Source of the DNA: Chitinophagaceae bacterium
GTDB lineage: Bacteria; Bacteroidota; Bacteroidia; Chitinophagales; UBA10324
Direction of reading: 5' to 3'
Assembly (NCBI GenBank): GCA_947469485.1
Contig: CANIPU010000006.1
Coordinates: 1-64,000 of the forward strand
Length of the DNA: 64,000 nt
Translations under genes and position numbers: made by a program
The notes under the pieces: generated by a model
Database searches by the model: none
What the model saw: the letters and a program-made list of their open reading frames with translations, nothing else
What the model was told of the DNA's origin: nothing
In this document: positions 23,443-33,085 of the stretch, piece after piece
Layout: the number at the start of each line of letters is the position of its first letter
Position numbering within the stretch: the first letter of the stretch is position 1

Positions 23443-24388
23443 CAATCAGATAGGGTTTTAATTTATTGAATTCCTTTTCAGTAAAACAATCTGCATTTTT
23501 TAAATCATCAACTTTTAGAAATGCGCCATGTTGGTTTCTGAAATTTGCAATTATCACAGCTTGTTTTGAACTGATATAAGGATGTGCATTTAATTCATCC
23601 TTGGTTGTGGTGTTCAGATTTATTTTTTTAATAGTGTTTATACAATCATTTTCACAAAGAATTTTTGATTTTATAGATTCAAAAGTTTCTGGCTTCAAAC
23701 CATATACTTCTGCTATTTGATCAGTCGAATAAAATCCGCCAAGTGCGTTTTTGTAATTAAGAATTTTAGATGTCAGATATGGACCAATCCCGGGTAATTT
23801 GACCCATTCAATCGAATCAGCAACATTAATATCTAATGAATTCGGTTGGAAGGCTGTATATGTTTTCGAAAAAGATTGAATTTTTTCAGGAGATGGATTA
23901 TTTATAACAATGAAACTTTTTAATCGATTAAAATCTTCTTCTGAAAGATTATAAATCTTTTTAAAATCATAGGGTGAATGAAATTTCCCTCCTTTCTTTC
24001 GATAATTAAGAATGCTATTTATAGTTCTAACAGGTAAGCCAAGTTTTTCAAATTCATTTTCTGATAAAGTATTTGGGTCAAATGAAAAAAGCTGAACAAT
24101 TTTTTTTCCTGGAATTACAGAATCATATTTTACAGTTGTTGCAATATCTTTTTGAATGATTTCTTCAGCGGCAATTTCGCCTTCTTCTTGGTATTTGTTT
24201 TGCGAGGCATAAAATTTTTTAACATCTTCTTTAAACGAATTGTTTTCTACTTTTTCTTCAGTACTAAACAGAATTAACAGCTGAGGTGAAATTGTAAATA
24301 AAACTATTATTACCGATAAAATAAGTAATGCTCGCTTGTCCCTTTTACTAAAAGTGAAATATTCTTTTGCGGTTCGTTTTAATGACAT
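23435..24388 (-). CDS. ComEA-like helix-hairpin-helix protein with membrane anchor, 317 aa
   Basis: One membrane helix near the N-terminus (ALLILSVIIVLFTISPQLLILF) anchors the protein, and three helix-hairpin-helix units follow at about 105-165, 195-250 and 265-317: LSENEFEKLGLPVRTINSIL, VKLPGIGPYLTSKILNYK and LNAHPYISSKQAVIIANF. Each is the DNA-binding repeat of ComEA-type competence proteins; Bacteroidota commonly carry this triple form. DNA binding outside the inner membrane is likely; a role in uptake is an inference. ATG 24388 (MSLKRT) is preferred over the TTG two codons upstream. Overlaps the lipid-kinase gene end by eight bases. Confidence 0.88.
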   Translation of the reverse strand: MSLKRTAKEYFTFSKRDKRALLILSVIIVLFTISPQLLILFSTEEKVENNSFKEDVKKFYASQNKYQEEGEIAAEEIIQKDIATTVKYDSVIPGKKIVQLFSFDPNTLSENEFEKLGLPVRTINSILNYRKKGGKFHSPYDFKKIYNLSEEDFNRLKSFIVINNPSPEKIQSFSKTYTAFQPNSLDINVADSIEWVKLPGIGPYLTSKILNYKNALGGFYSTDQIAEVYGLKPETFESIKSKILCENDCINTIKKINLNTTTKDELNAHPYISSKQAVIIANFRNQHGAFLKVDDLKNADCFTEKEFNKLKPYLIVN

Positions 24389-24433
24389 ACGCAATTAATT
24401 CTATTGATATAAAAATAATAGAATATATATAAA

Positions 24434-24469
24434 AAAGAAAGGCTCCGGTTCCGGAGCCTTTCTTTTTTT
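24434..24469 (-). terminator. Terminator of the 1729-residue protein gene
   Basis: Perfect stem GGCTCCGG/CCGGAGCC (24441-24448 and 24451-24458) extended by A/T pairs to about 15 bases, with a two-base loop and T runs on both sides. Confidence 0.88.
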
Positions 24470-24486
24470 ATTATTTAAGAAATGAA

Positions 24487-27400
24487 TTATTTCGACACAA
24501 CTATTTTTGTGAAGGTTTCATAATCGCCTTTCTTAATTCTCACATTGTATAACCCATCTTCTACAGATGAAGGCAACTGAATCAAGTTGTTCAATTTTCC
24601 TTCATTCAATGTTAGAAGTTCAGAATAAACAACCTGACCAAGTACATTATAAACATCAACGCTGATTGCAGATGATGAAAGGTCATAAGAGTTCAAGTCA
24701 ATGGTAAATTGTCCTTCATTCGGATTTGGATAAAGAGCAACATCAACCATTTGAGCAACTTGTTCATCAGACATTTCTTCAATACGGCAAGTAGTTACAT
24801 TAATCATTGTTAAAGGTGTAAATCTTAATGTTCCGCATGAGTCAGTAATAGCTACTCTGTATGGACCATTGGTGGTAACTAAATAAGAAGTATTAGTTGC
24901 ACCACTGATTGGAGTAGTTCCTTTAACCCATTGGTAGTTCAGATTTGAAGCAGTAACACTTGAAGTTAATAAAACTGTGTTATTGATACATGCACCTATT
25001 ATTAATGTTGGGTTCGGGAAGTTTATCATAGTATAATATACAGAGTCTTTAGTAGAGCATCCTCCACCAACTACATCTGTAACTTTTACTTTGTACTTAA
25101 ATGTTCCTGACCATGTAGGAGTGTAACTGTTAGTAGTTGCTCCAGGAATTGTAAATGGTCCGCGCTTCCATAAGTAGGTATAACCCGGATCGTATGGAGT
25201 AGTTAACGGAACAGCTTGTCCAAAGCAAACAGTAACCGGACCAGCAGGGGAAATATCTGCAACCGGATTTTCAACTGTAACTGTTTGAGTTGAAGTAATA
25301 CAACCAAGAACAGTGTAAACAATACTATAAGGACCACCAACACCTGCAGTTGCAGGATTAAAGATGTTTCCTACAACACCAGGACCACTGAATGTTCCTC
25401 CTGCAGTTGCAGGAACAAGAGTAACAGCAGAAGCATTAGGGCAATATCTTGCATTTAAAGTAGTGAAAGATGCATCTATAACTCCAGGATCAGAAAGAAT
25501 AATATCCGTTGAACCAACAGTTCCGCTATAGCCATCTAATTGAACATAGTATGTATGACCAGGAGTCAAGCAATCACTATATACATAAGACGAGAAAATA
25601 GAACCGCCATGAGTTGCATAATCAGGATCATCATCATTTGCAGCAATTAAGGTTGCACCGCCAGTTAATATAGCATTGCAATCAGCAGCGTCCCATATTG
25701 CGAGTTGAGTATCAAAACCAGGAGAATTAATTGTAATTCTGCCAGAAGCAGGGGCATCGAAAATAAACCATAGAGTATTTTCAGCAGTATTTGCGAAAGG
25801 ACACCAGCTATCATTAGCCTCGCAATCAGTTCCAGGAGGAGTTGGTTCACTTGGATTTGCAGTAGCAGAACTATTATCATATGGACCATTCGACCCAATC
25901 GCTAAAGATAAAGCACCACATGGCTCATCATTTGGCGGAGGTGGAACGCATGTAATTTCTAATTGGAAATCACCGGTAGCCACATTGTAGCCGTTAACAA
26001 GAATGTAATAATTTGTTCCAAGAACTGTAGGAAATGATACTTGAGATTGTGTTCCACAGAAATCATCATTACCATCAACGCAAGTTAGTGTTGAACAATC
26101 TCCTGAGTAAACATTGATTTTACTGTCAAAAGATGTTCCATTACACATAGAAGCGGTAACAACTGAACCATCTCCTGCAAACATGTACCAAACACCAGGA
26201 GCTTCAGGTGTAGTTCCGCAGAATGTTGCATTTGCATCAGTAGTTGCATAAAGTGTAGAACCTGTAACAACATCACCACAATTTACAACTTCAGCGTACT
26301 GACAGCTGTCGTTTGCAGGTGGTGGAACTGCAGCTCCACATGTAAGAATAGCAGTATAGTTTGATTTTGATCCGCCACAAGGGTATCCGTTGAATGCATT
26401 TGGGGCTACAAATGCCCAATAAGTACCTGCAGGTAAATTTGCACCGGCAGATGTTGTGTCGCATTCCAAAGTTCCTTGAGAGAACACTAAGAATACCGGA
26501 GCACCACAACCAAGAGATGCATCAACAAAACCAACCAATCTTGGGAATCCAGAATTTACAGTAAATACAACATTTGATGGCGAAGCAATTGTAAATTCAT
26601 ACCAATCAGTATCACGAAGATTATTATCTGCGAATGAAGTACCGCAAACAGTATCACCACAAGCAATAGGTTCGTATGTTGGAACAGCCATGTTACAACC
26701 ACCATTTGCATCGGTGCCACAAACCTCATTTTCCTGTAGAGCAGTTGCCGATGGGCAAACTACGCAAGGAGCTGGAGGATCGAATACACAAATTTCAAAA
26801 GTAGTTGTTGCAGGAGGTGTGAAACCATAGTCGTAAACTCCAATGAAATAAGTCTGACCAATAGTTAATCCGGTTAATTCCTGAGATTCAATTCCACCTT
26901 GAAAAAATGAATTGTCAATGCAAGCAACAGAGTTTCCACCACAAGCATCAAAAACTTCAACCACCGCATCAAAGCTTGCCGAAGGAGTTACCTGAACCAC
27001 AGCACTTGTTCCGGTTGCAACAAAACTATACCACACATCATCTTCACCAAAACCTCCTGAACAACCTAAACCTGATTGAATAACGGCACCGGCAACATCT
27101 CCTGCAGTTGGTTGGCAAGATGGGTTTTGAATAATTACAGTAGCATCAGAACATATATCATTTGGGATACTTGGTGGAGGATTTGGAGCACATACATATG
27201 TAACATATGTATTTTTTCCGCTTCCACAAGGGTAGCCATCAAACGAAGGATTATAAGGAACAATGGCATAAATCCAGGTTCCAGCTGCAAGGAAACTCGT
27301 AATACTTAATGTATCACATTCGTTTGCAGTATTAACAAATTGGTCAAATTGAGTAATTGGACAAACTGCATTTGGTCCAATGTATCCCATAGTACAAGGG

Positions 27401-29676
27401 AATTGAGTAATTGCAACAAAAGTATAGATACCAGGTGTTGAAATATCAACTGTAAACCAATCAGTATCTCTTGTTCCTGCTGACATCCAAGCACTTCCGC
27501 AAATGGTATCTCCACAAGCAATTGGTTCAAAGAAAGGAACCGGCATGTTACAACCACCATTTACATCGCTACCACAAACTTCATTTTCCTGAAGATAAGA
27601 TGGAGAACAAGTAAGGATACATGGAGGAGTACAAACAACATCAATTGTGAAATCACCAGTAGCGCCATTGTAACCATTCACTAAAATGTAATAGTTAACG
27701 CCAATCTGAGCAACAAATGAAACCTGTGATTGTAATGCGCAGAAATCATCGTTACCGCCAACACAAACAAGGTTGTTACAATCTCCTGAGTAAACATTTA
27801 TTTTAGTATCCCAGGTTGTACCTGTACATGTTGATATAAAGGTATTTGAACCATCACCAACTAATGTATACCAAACACCGGGAGCGGTTAACCCAGGACC
27901 ACATGCTGGGGCAATATCATCAATAGCACCAATAGTTGTTCCAGTTACAACATCACCACAAACAAGCGTGATTGCATCTGTACAAAAATCATTTAGAAGA
28001 GTTGAAGGAGGTCCATCAAACACACACACATCAAAAGTTGTAGTTGCAGGAACTGTAGCAAAAATATCGTACACTCTAACATAATAAGTTTGCCCAATTG
28101 TTAAAGGTGCTAAAGTTGATGTAGCAACTCCACCAGTACCTGAACCTTGAATACAAGCTAATTGATTTCCGCCACAAGCATCAAAAACTTCAGCTACAGG
28201 ATAGAAACTTGCTGAACCTGTTACCTGAACTGTTACAACATTTGTTGTTGCAACAAATTGATACCATACATCATCTTCTGCAGTTCCAACACAAGCTGCA
28301 CCACTCTGAATAAACGCACCCGCAACATCCCCGGCTGTAGGAACACAAGTGGTGTTTTGAGTTATAACTGTAGCATCAGTACAAGCATCATTGGCAACAG
28401 TTGGAGGAGGAGTTGGAGCACATACATATGTTAAATAATTATTTTTTCCACTTCCACATGCATAACCATTAAATACCGTAGGTGAAATAAAATAAACCCA
28501 TGTACCTGCAGTTAAATATGCTGTTAAACTTAATGAATCGCATTCATTTGGAGAAGTTACATAATCAGTAAATGCAGTAATCGGACAAGCCGCGTTTGGT
28601 CCGATATATCCCATTTGTGCCGTAAACATGGTTTTAGCATAAATAGTATATACACCAGGAACAGTTACATCAAAAGTAAACCAATCAGTATCACGAATAT
28701 TTCCATCAGCCCAGCTTGTTCCGCAAATTGTGTCACCACAATTTATTGGTTCAAAAAACGGAACAGGCATATTACAACCGCCATTTACATCAGAACCGCA
28801 AGCTTCAGCTTCAGGAATTGATGTTGCAGGACAATCAAAACACAATGTGTTCCAGTAAAATGAAAATGAATAATCACTTGAATCAGTAGCACTGCAAAAA
28901 GTTGAAACCTGAAATTCGTATTGAGTTGCAGGAGTTAACCCAGCAACTGAAAGCATAGTAGTAGGAGCAGTAACAACAGTTGGTATAGCCCATGTTGGAA
29001 CAGTAGCAGGGTCTGAAGATTTTTTATATCGCACCTTATATTCAATTGCTGAAACATCTCCGGTCCAGTTTAAATCAGCAGTAGTAGTTGTAGAATTGGT
29101 TACATTTAATGCTGTTGAGAATGGACAAGTTGGTCCAGGTTGAACATTGACAGAGTAATCTTCTGTTTCACCATAGAACGAACCATTTGCATTACATGGT
29201 TCCGGTGTAATATTATATGACATCATTACTCGCATGCGGGTAATGCCAAGTGTTGCTCCTGATGGAACATTTACAGTTCCTGAATATGAACCTCCACCGT
29301 CATTTGTAAGAAAATTTGACTCACCGACATCAGTTAATATTCCATTCTGATCCCAATCAATAAAAACACCGACCTGGTCACCAGCGTAGAAAGGAGGACC
29401 AACGATCACTGTAATTGGATAATTAAGACCAGCAAAAACATCTGTAAATGTTGATGTGAAATCTTCATACTGTGTAGCACCGGCACATCCGCTTCCGTAA
29501 TTTATTGAAGCAACAGATACATTACTAATGAATTCATCGCAAGCTCCGAATCCATAAGTAGGAGTACAATATTGCGCATTTGAATTCGTGTACGCAAACA
29601 CGGTTGTTAAAAACAGCATGCAAAAAATTAATTTGCTCCAGACTGTTTTTTTAGGGGGTTTGAAAAAATTTTCCAT
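24487..29676 (-). CDS. Giant secreted repeat protein with GEVED, FN3 and T9SS sorting domains, 1729 aa
   Basis: Signal peptide (about 14-34, FCMLFLTTVFAYTNSNAQ), a GEVED domain (about 60-180; VGVFIDWDQNGILTDVGES, GETEDYSVNV), one fibronectin III domain (about 185-275), then a mosaic of Cys-rich units. One unit beginning NGGCNMPVP and containing CGDTICGTSW occurs three times (near residues 290, 700 and 990). A second (TVAGDVAG-type, DDVWYQFVATT) occurs twice and a third (CGDVVTGTT...GDFTIDV) twice. The C-terminal 90 residues (VALYPNPNEGQFTIDL to KIVVSK) are a T9SS type A sorting signal. Probably a cell-surface adhesin or matrix protein; ligands unknown. Transcribed alone, with its own terminator. 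Confidence 0.9.
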   Translation of the reverse strand: MENFFKPPKKTVWSKLIFCMLFLTTVFAYTNSNAQYCTPTYGFGACDEFISNVSVASINYGSGCAGATQYEDFTSTFTDVFAGLNYPITVIVGPPFYAGDQVGVFIDWDQNGILTDVGESNFLTNDGGGSYSGTVNVPSGATLGITRMRVMMSYNITPEPCNANGSFYGETEDYSVNVQPGPTCPFSTALNVTNSTTTTADLNWTGDVSAIEYKVRYKKSSDPATVPTWAIPTVVTAPTTMLSVAGLTPATQYEFQVSTFCSATDSSDYSFSFYWNTLCFDCPATSIPEAEACGSDVNGGCNMPVPFFEPINCGDTICGTSWADGNIRDTDWFTFDVTVPGVYTIYAKTMFTAQMGYIGPNAACPITAFTDYVTSPNECDSLSLTAYLTAGTWVYFISPTVFNGYACGSGKNNYLTYVCAPTPPPTVANDACTDATVITQNTTCVPTAGDVAGAFIQSGAACVGTAEDDVWYQFVATTNVVTVQVTGSASFYPVAEVFDACGGNQLACIQGSGTGGVATSTLAPLTIGQTYYVRVYDIFATVPATTTFDVCVFDGPPSTLLNDFCTDAITLVCGDVVTGTTIGAIDDIAPACGPGLTAPGVWYTLVGDGSNTFISTCTGTTWDTKINVYSGDCNNLVCVGGNDDFCALQSQVSFVAQIGVNYYILVNGYNGATGDFTIDVVCTPPCILTCSPSYLQENEVCGSDVNGGCNMPVPFFEPIACGDTICGSAWMSAGTRDTDWFTVDISTPGIYTFVAITQFPCTMGYIGPNAVCPITQFDQFVNTANECDTLSITSFLAAGTWIYAIVPYNPSFDGYPCGSGKNTYVTYVCAPNPPPSIPNDICSDATVIIQNPSCQPTAGDVAGAVIQSGLGCSGGFGEDDVWYSFVATGTSAVVQVTPSASFDAVVEVFDACGGNSVACIDNSFFQGGIESQELTGLTIGQTYFIGVYDYGFTPPATTTFEICVFDPPAPCVVCPSATALQENEVCGTDANGGCNMAVPTYEPIACGDTVCGTSFADNNLRDTDWYEFTIASPSNVVFTVNSGFPRLVGFVDASLGCGAPVFLVFSQGTLECDTTSAGANLPAGTYWAFVAPNAFNGYPCGGSKSNYTAILTCGAAVPPPANDSCQYAEVVNCGDVVTGSTLYATTDANATFCGTTPEAPGVWYMFAGDGSVVTASMCNGTSFDSKINVYSGDCSTLTCVDGNDDFCGTQSQVSFPTVLGTNYYILVNGYNVATGDFQLEITCVPPPPNDEPCGALSLAIGSNGPYDNSSATANPSEPTPPGTDCEANDSWCPFANTAENTLWFIFDAPASGRITINSPGFDTQLAIWDAADCNAILTGGATLIAANDDDPDYATHGGSIFSSYVYSDCLTPGHTYYVQLDGYSGTVGSTDIILSDPGVIDASFTTLNARYCPNASAVTLVPATAGGTFSGPGVVGNIFNPATAGVGGPYSIVYTVLGCITSTQTVTVENPVADISPAGPVTVCFGQAVPLTTPYDPGYTYLWKRGPFTIPGATTNSYTPTWSGTFKYKVKVTDVVGGGCSTKDSVYYTMINFPNPTLIIGACINNTVLLTSSVTASNLNYQWVKGTTPISGATNTSYLVTTNGPYRVAITDSCGTLRFTPLTMINVTTCRIEEMSDEQVAQMVDVALYPNPNEGQFTIDLNSYDLSSSAISVDVYNVLGQVVYSELLTLNEGKLNNLIQLPSSVEDGLYNVRIKKGDYETFTKIVVSK

Positions 29677-29738
29677 AAAGGTTTGGTTTGGTTTTAAATT
29701 GTAACTTGGGATAAAGAGAGTTAAATTATTCTGATTTT

Positions 29739-29787
29739 CAAATGATTTAGATAAAATAATTGAAAATTATTTTATCTAAATCATTTG
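29739..29787. other. Perfect 23-bp inverted repeat, 3-base loop
   Basis: Arms 29739-29761 and 29765-29787 are perfectly complementary and very AT-rich. It lies between the stop of the 147-residue gene (29810) and the start of the giant gene (29676), both leftward. It may terminate the upstream transcript, though it lacks a clear T run after a GC stem, or shape the giant gene leader. Confidence 0.8.
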
Positions 29788-29809
29788 GAAGAATGGTAAT
29801 TCTGACAGA

Positions 29810-30253
29810 TTAAAACAAAGGCCTGCCAATGATTTCACGAAATGGCCATGGAATAGAAGCCAGCATTATCAATAATGATAACAGAAAATAAATTGATCCT
29901 TTTGAAAACCTTGACGAATCTGTTTTTGCTTTTTTCACCATCACTCTTCCAATGTGAACGAATGCAATAGCAATTATCATCATTGCGATATGTTCCATTC
30001 CCCAGAATCGGCTGAAAGTGTCCTTCATATCGATATGAAAGCCCGAGGTTATTGGGCTAATAAAATAAAGAACTAATCCAACTACCAATTGAATATCCAT
30101 TGCGATTGAATAAAACAAACTGATTTTATTTTCGGAAGCAGTAAAAGATTTTTTCCCAAGCCATCCGCTTAAATATTTTATTACTGTAATGATTGCAAGA
30201 ATTAATACCACCCATCTTAAATAGGAATGTGTTTTTAAAAAAGCTTCGTACAT
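29810..30253 (-). CDS. Four-TM membrane protein, 147 aa
   Basis: Four membrane helices: residues about 12-30 (LRWVVLILAIITVIKYLSG), 46-66 (FYSIAMDIQLVVGLVLYFI), 88-107 (MEHIAMMIIAIAFVHIGRVM) and 122-139. Histidines at the helix ends (KTHSYLRW, GMEHIAMM, FVHIGR) could bind haem, as in small cytochrome b-like proteins, but this is not certain. I know the family only as uncharacterised in Bacteroidota. It is 10 bases after the E2 gene stop and on the same strand, so it is in the same operon, though a functional link is not obvious. Confidence 0.7.
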   Translation of the reverse strand: MYEAFLKTHSYLRWVVLILAIITVIKYLSGWLGKKSFTASENKISLFYSIAMDIQLVVGLVLYFISPITSGFHIDMKDTFSRFWGMEHIAMMIIAIAFVHIGRVMVKKAKTDSSRFSKGSIYFLLSLLIMLASIPWPFREIIGRPLF

Positions 30254-30263
30254 AAGTTTGTTT

Positions 30264-31574
30264 TTAGTAAGCTCGGTTTAAATCATATTGTTCTAAATAA
30301 TCTGCAACTTTCCTCAGGAATGAACCTCCTAATGCTCCATCAACAATTCTATGATCGTAAGAAAGAGATAAGAACATCATGTGTCGAATGGCAATCACAT
30401 CTCCCTGTGGGGTTTCCAATACAACCGGTTTTTTCTTTATTGCTCCGGTTGCCATGATAGCAACTTGTGGTTGATTGATAATCGGGGTACCCATCAGGTT
30501 ACCGAAAGTGCCGACATTGGTAACAGTAAATGTTCCACCTTCAATTTCAGTCGGTTTCAGCTGACCTTTGCGTGCGCGATTGGCCAAATCATTAACTTCC
30601 TTGGTAATACCGATTAAATTTTTCGTGTCTGCATTTTTTATAACGGGCACAATTAAATTTCCGCTTGGAAGCGCAGCAGCCATTCCGATATTTATATCTT
30701 TCTTGCGAATTATTTGAGTACCGTTCAATGAAGAATTCACTAAAGGAAAATCTTTTATCGCTTTCACAATTGCTTCAATAAATAATGGAGTGAAGGTTAT
30801 TTTTTCGCTTTCGCGCTTTTCAAAATCTTTTTTCACCCGCTCTCTCCACAAAACCAAATTTGTAACATCTGCTTCAACAAATGAAGTTACATGTGCACTT
30901 GTACGCTTGCTCATCACCATATGATCGGCTATGAGTTTGCGCATTCGATCCATTTCTATAATTTCAACATTACCTGAAACAGAAACAGACGGAATACTTA
31001 CAGGTTCCTCAACTTCAGTTGGTTTCATTGGAGATGGAAATCCCCCTGATCCACCGCCTGATTTTTTTTCCTGAATATGATTCAGAATATCCTTTTTAGT
31101 CACGCGGTTTTCTAATCCGGTTCCGGCAATTGCTTCTAATTCACTCATGCTGATGCCTTCGCTTCTTGCAATATTCAAAACGAGCGGAGAATAAAAACGC
31201 GAACCATTGCTGTGTCCGTTTGTTGCAGTTTGTGAAACTGTAATAGCAGGAGCAGTTTGAACTGCAGTTGCTGTTTTTTGTATCGGCGTAACAGAAGGTG
31301 CAGAAACAGGAGGAGCAGATTTTGCAGCAGCAGTAACGGTTGAAATAATAGCAATTGGTTTATTTACTGCAATCACATCACCTACTTTATAAAGAATTTT
31401 CGATAGTGTGCCAGCAAAAGGGGACGGCACTTCACTGTCCACTTTATCGGTTGCAATTTCCAAAACAGCTTCATCCAGCTCCACTTTTTCGCCTTCGTTC
31501 TTCAGCCATTTAAGAATAGTTGCTTCTGTAATGCTTTCGCCCATCTTGGGCATAATGAGTTCCACTTCAGTCAT
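30264..31574 (-). CDS. 2-oxoacid dehydrogenase complex E2 (dihydrolipoyl acyltransferase), 436 aa
   Basis: Core enzyme that takes acyl groups from E1 to CoA. Residues 1-76 are a lipoyl domain with the lipoylated Lys in EIATDKVDSEVPSPF. An Ala/Pro/Thr-rich linker follows, then the peripheral subunit-binding domain (about 128-170, YSPLVLNIARSEGISMSEL, RVTKKDIL), a second linker, and the catalytic domain (about 200-436) with the active-site SLSYDHRIVDGALGG. Whether it serves pyruvate, 2-oxoglutarate or branched-chain oxoacids cannot be decided from the sequence alone; MDRMRKLIADHMVMSKRTSA fits the branched-chain type best. E1 and E3 genes are not adjacent. Confidence 0.92.
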   Translation of the reverse strand: MTEVELIMPKMGESITEATILKWLKNEGEKVELDEAVLEIATDKVDSEVPSPFAGTLSKILYKVGDVIAVNKPIAIISTVTAAAKSAPPVSAPSVTPIQKTATAVQTAPAITVSQTATNGHSNGSRFYSPLVLNIARSEGISMSELEAIAGTGLENRVTKKDILNHIQEKKSGGGSGGFPSPMKPTEVEEPVSIPSVSVSGNVEIIEMDRMRKLIADHMVMSKRTSAHVTSFVEADVTNLVLWRERVKKDFEKRESEKITFTPLFIEAIVKAIKDFPLVNSSLNGTQIIRKKDINIGMAAALPSGNLIVPVIKNADTKNLIGITKEVNDLANRARKGQLKPTEIEGGTFTVTNVGTFGNLMGTPIINQPQVAIMATGAIKKKPVVLETPQGDVIAIRHMMFLSLSYDHRIVDGALGGSFLRKVADYLEQYDLNRAY

Positions 31575-31633
31575 TGTAATTTTTTTCTGCCGCGAAAATA
31601 AGAATCAAAATTTGTTTGGAAATTTTATGTTGG

Positions 31634-32884
31634 TTAATATTCCAATTTGCCAAGTATTTCCATTCGTAACATATTCAATGCAGCCACGCAAGTCATTTCA
31701 ATATTCTGAATTCGATTGCGATGAAAGAAAAATTTCTTAGCAATAATTTCTTTTTCAGTCGCGAGTGCAATCCAAACTGTTCCAACAGGTTTATCGGGAG
31801 TGCCGCCATTGGGTCCTGCAATTCCACTTACAGCGATTGCATATGTAGTTTTAAATTTTTGTTTTACACCTACCACCATTTCTCGTACAGTTTCTTCACT
31901 CACAGCTCCATTTTGTAAGAGTGTTTCGTGATTCACACCGAGAAAATTTTCTTTCGCATCGTAACTGTAAGTAATGAGAGAGCCATCAAAGTAAGAGGAA
32001 CTTCCGGAAATAGAAGTCAGCTTGTGTGCAATGTATCCGCCGGTGCAACTTTCTGCGAGTGCGATATTTGCATTTCTTTCTTTCAGCATTTTTCCAACTA
32101 CACTTTCCAATGGTTCATCGTCGTATCCAAAAGTATAATTACCAATGATTGGAATGAGTTTGCTTTCCTGTTCGGCAATTTCTTTTTTCAATTTCGATTC
32201 ATCGGTTCCGGTTGCAGTGATTCGCAAACGCAACTGATTTAATGCTGGCAGGTAAGCAAATCGAAAATGCGATGGAAGATTTTCTTCCCATTCTTTTATT
32301 AACTCGGCGAGAAATGATTCTCCTATTCCGCAAGTCATAATCGTACGATGAATAATAATAGGAAATGAAAAAGCTTTTTTTAGTCGAGGAATAATTTCTT
32401 CAGTCAGCATTGTTTTCATTTCATACGGAACACCTGGCATCGAAACAAAAACTTTTTTCTCCTGTTGAAACCACATGCCGGGCGCTGTTCCGTTTTTATT
32501 TTTTATCACAGTGCAATTATCTGGTACTTCGGCTTGCTTCAGATTTGTTTCGAGCATCGGACGATTGAGTCGTGTGAAAAATCCTTTAACATCACTTAAC
32601 ACTTCTTCATTCACCATCAACTTCGCACCGAAATATTTACACAAAACATTTTTTGTGATGTCATCTTTTGTTGGACCAAGTCCACCGGTGATTAAAATAA
32701 TATCAGCAACTTGTTTTGCCTGATCAAAAGCGCGCAAAATATCTTCTTCACGATCGCCGACACTAATGCGCGAATGAATGCGCACGCCAAGCTTACTCAT
32801 TTCCTGGCCAATGAATGCAGAGTTTGTATCCACCACCTGACCGATTAAAAGTTCATCACCAATTGTTACAATGCAGCAGTTCAT
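31634..32884 (-). CDS. cinA: CinA family protein (competence/damage-inducible), 416 aa
   Basis: N-terminal MoCF-type domain (about 1-170): IGDELLIGQVVDTNSAFI, then ITGGLGPTKDDITK and SMPGVPYEMKTM. C-terminal CinA amidase domain (about 255-412): LAESCTGGYIAHKLT, YSYDAKENFLGV and AVSGIAGPNGGTPDKPVGTVW. The two-domain form is usual. CinA proteins hydrolyse ADP-ribose and deamidate nicotinamide mononucleotide in NAD salvage. Together with the E2 gene it forms a leftward pair, 59 bases apart. It is divergent from the thiolase gene. Confidence 0.93.
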   Translation of the reverse strand: MNCCIVTIGDELLIGQVVDTNSAFIGQEMSKLGVRIHSRISVGDREEDILRAFDQAKQVADIILITGGLGPTKDDITKNVLCKYFGAKLMVNEEVLSDVKGFFTRLNRPMLETNLKQAEVPDNCTVIKNKNGTAPGMWFQQEKKVFVSMPGVPYEMKTMLTEEIIPRLKKAFSFPIIIHRTIMTCGIGESFLAELIKEWEENLPSHFRFAYLPALNQLRLRITATGTDESKLKKEIAEQESKLIPIIGNYTFGYDDEPLESVVGKMLKERNANIALAESCTGGYIAHKLTSISGSSSYFDGSLITYSYDAKENFLGVNHETLLQNGAVSEETVREMVVGVKQKFKTTYAIAVSGIAGPNGGTPDKPVGTVWIALATEKEIIAKKFFFHRNRIQNIEMTCVAALNMLRMEILGKLEY

Positions 32885-33085
32885 AAATAATTTTCAGTCG
32901 ATAAAGGTAATAGCGCTATTCATTCATTAAATAGAAAGCGGCATTTTCATTGAACTATCCACACAAACTGTTCGTTAAATTTTTCTAAGTAATAAATTAA
33001 TACGATTTGCCCGTTTAATTTTGAGAAGTTAAGAATCGGCAAGCAGTTTTTCATTTTTATCTTTTAATTTTTAGTTCAACAAAAA

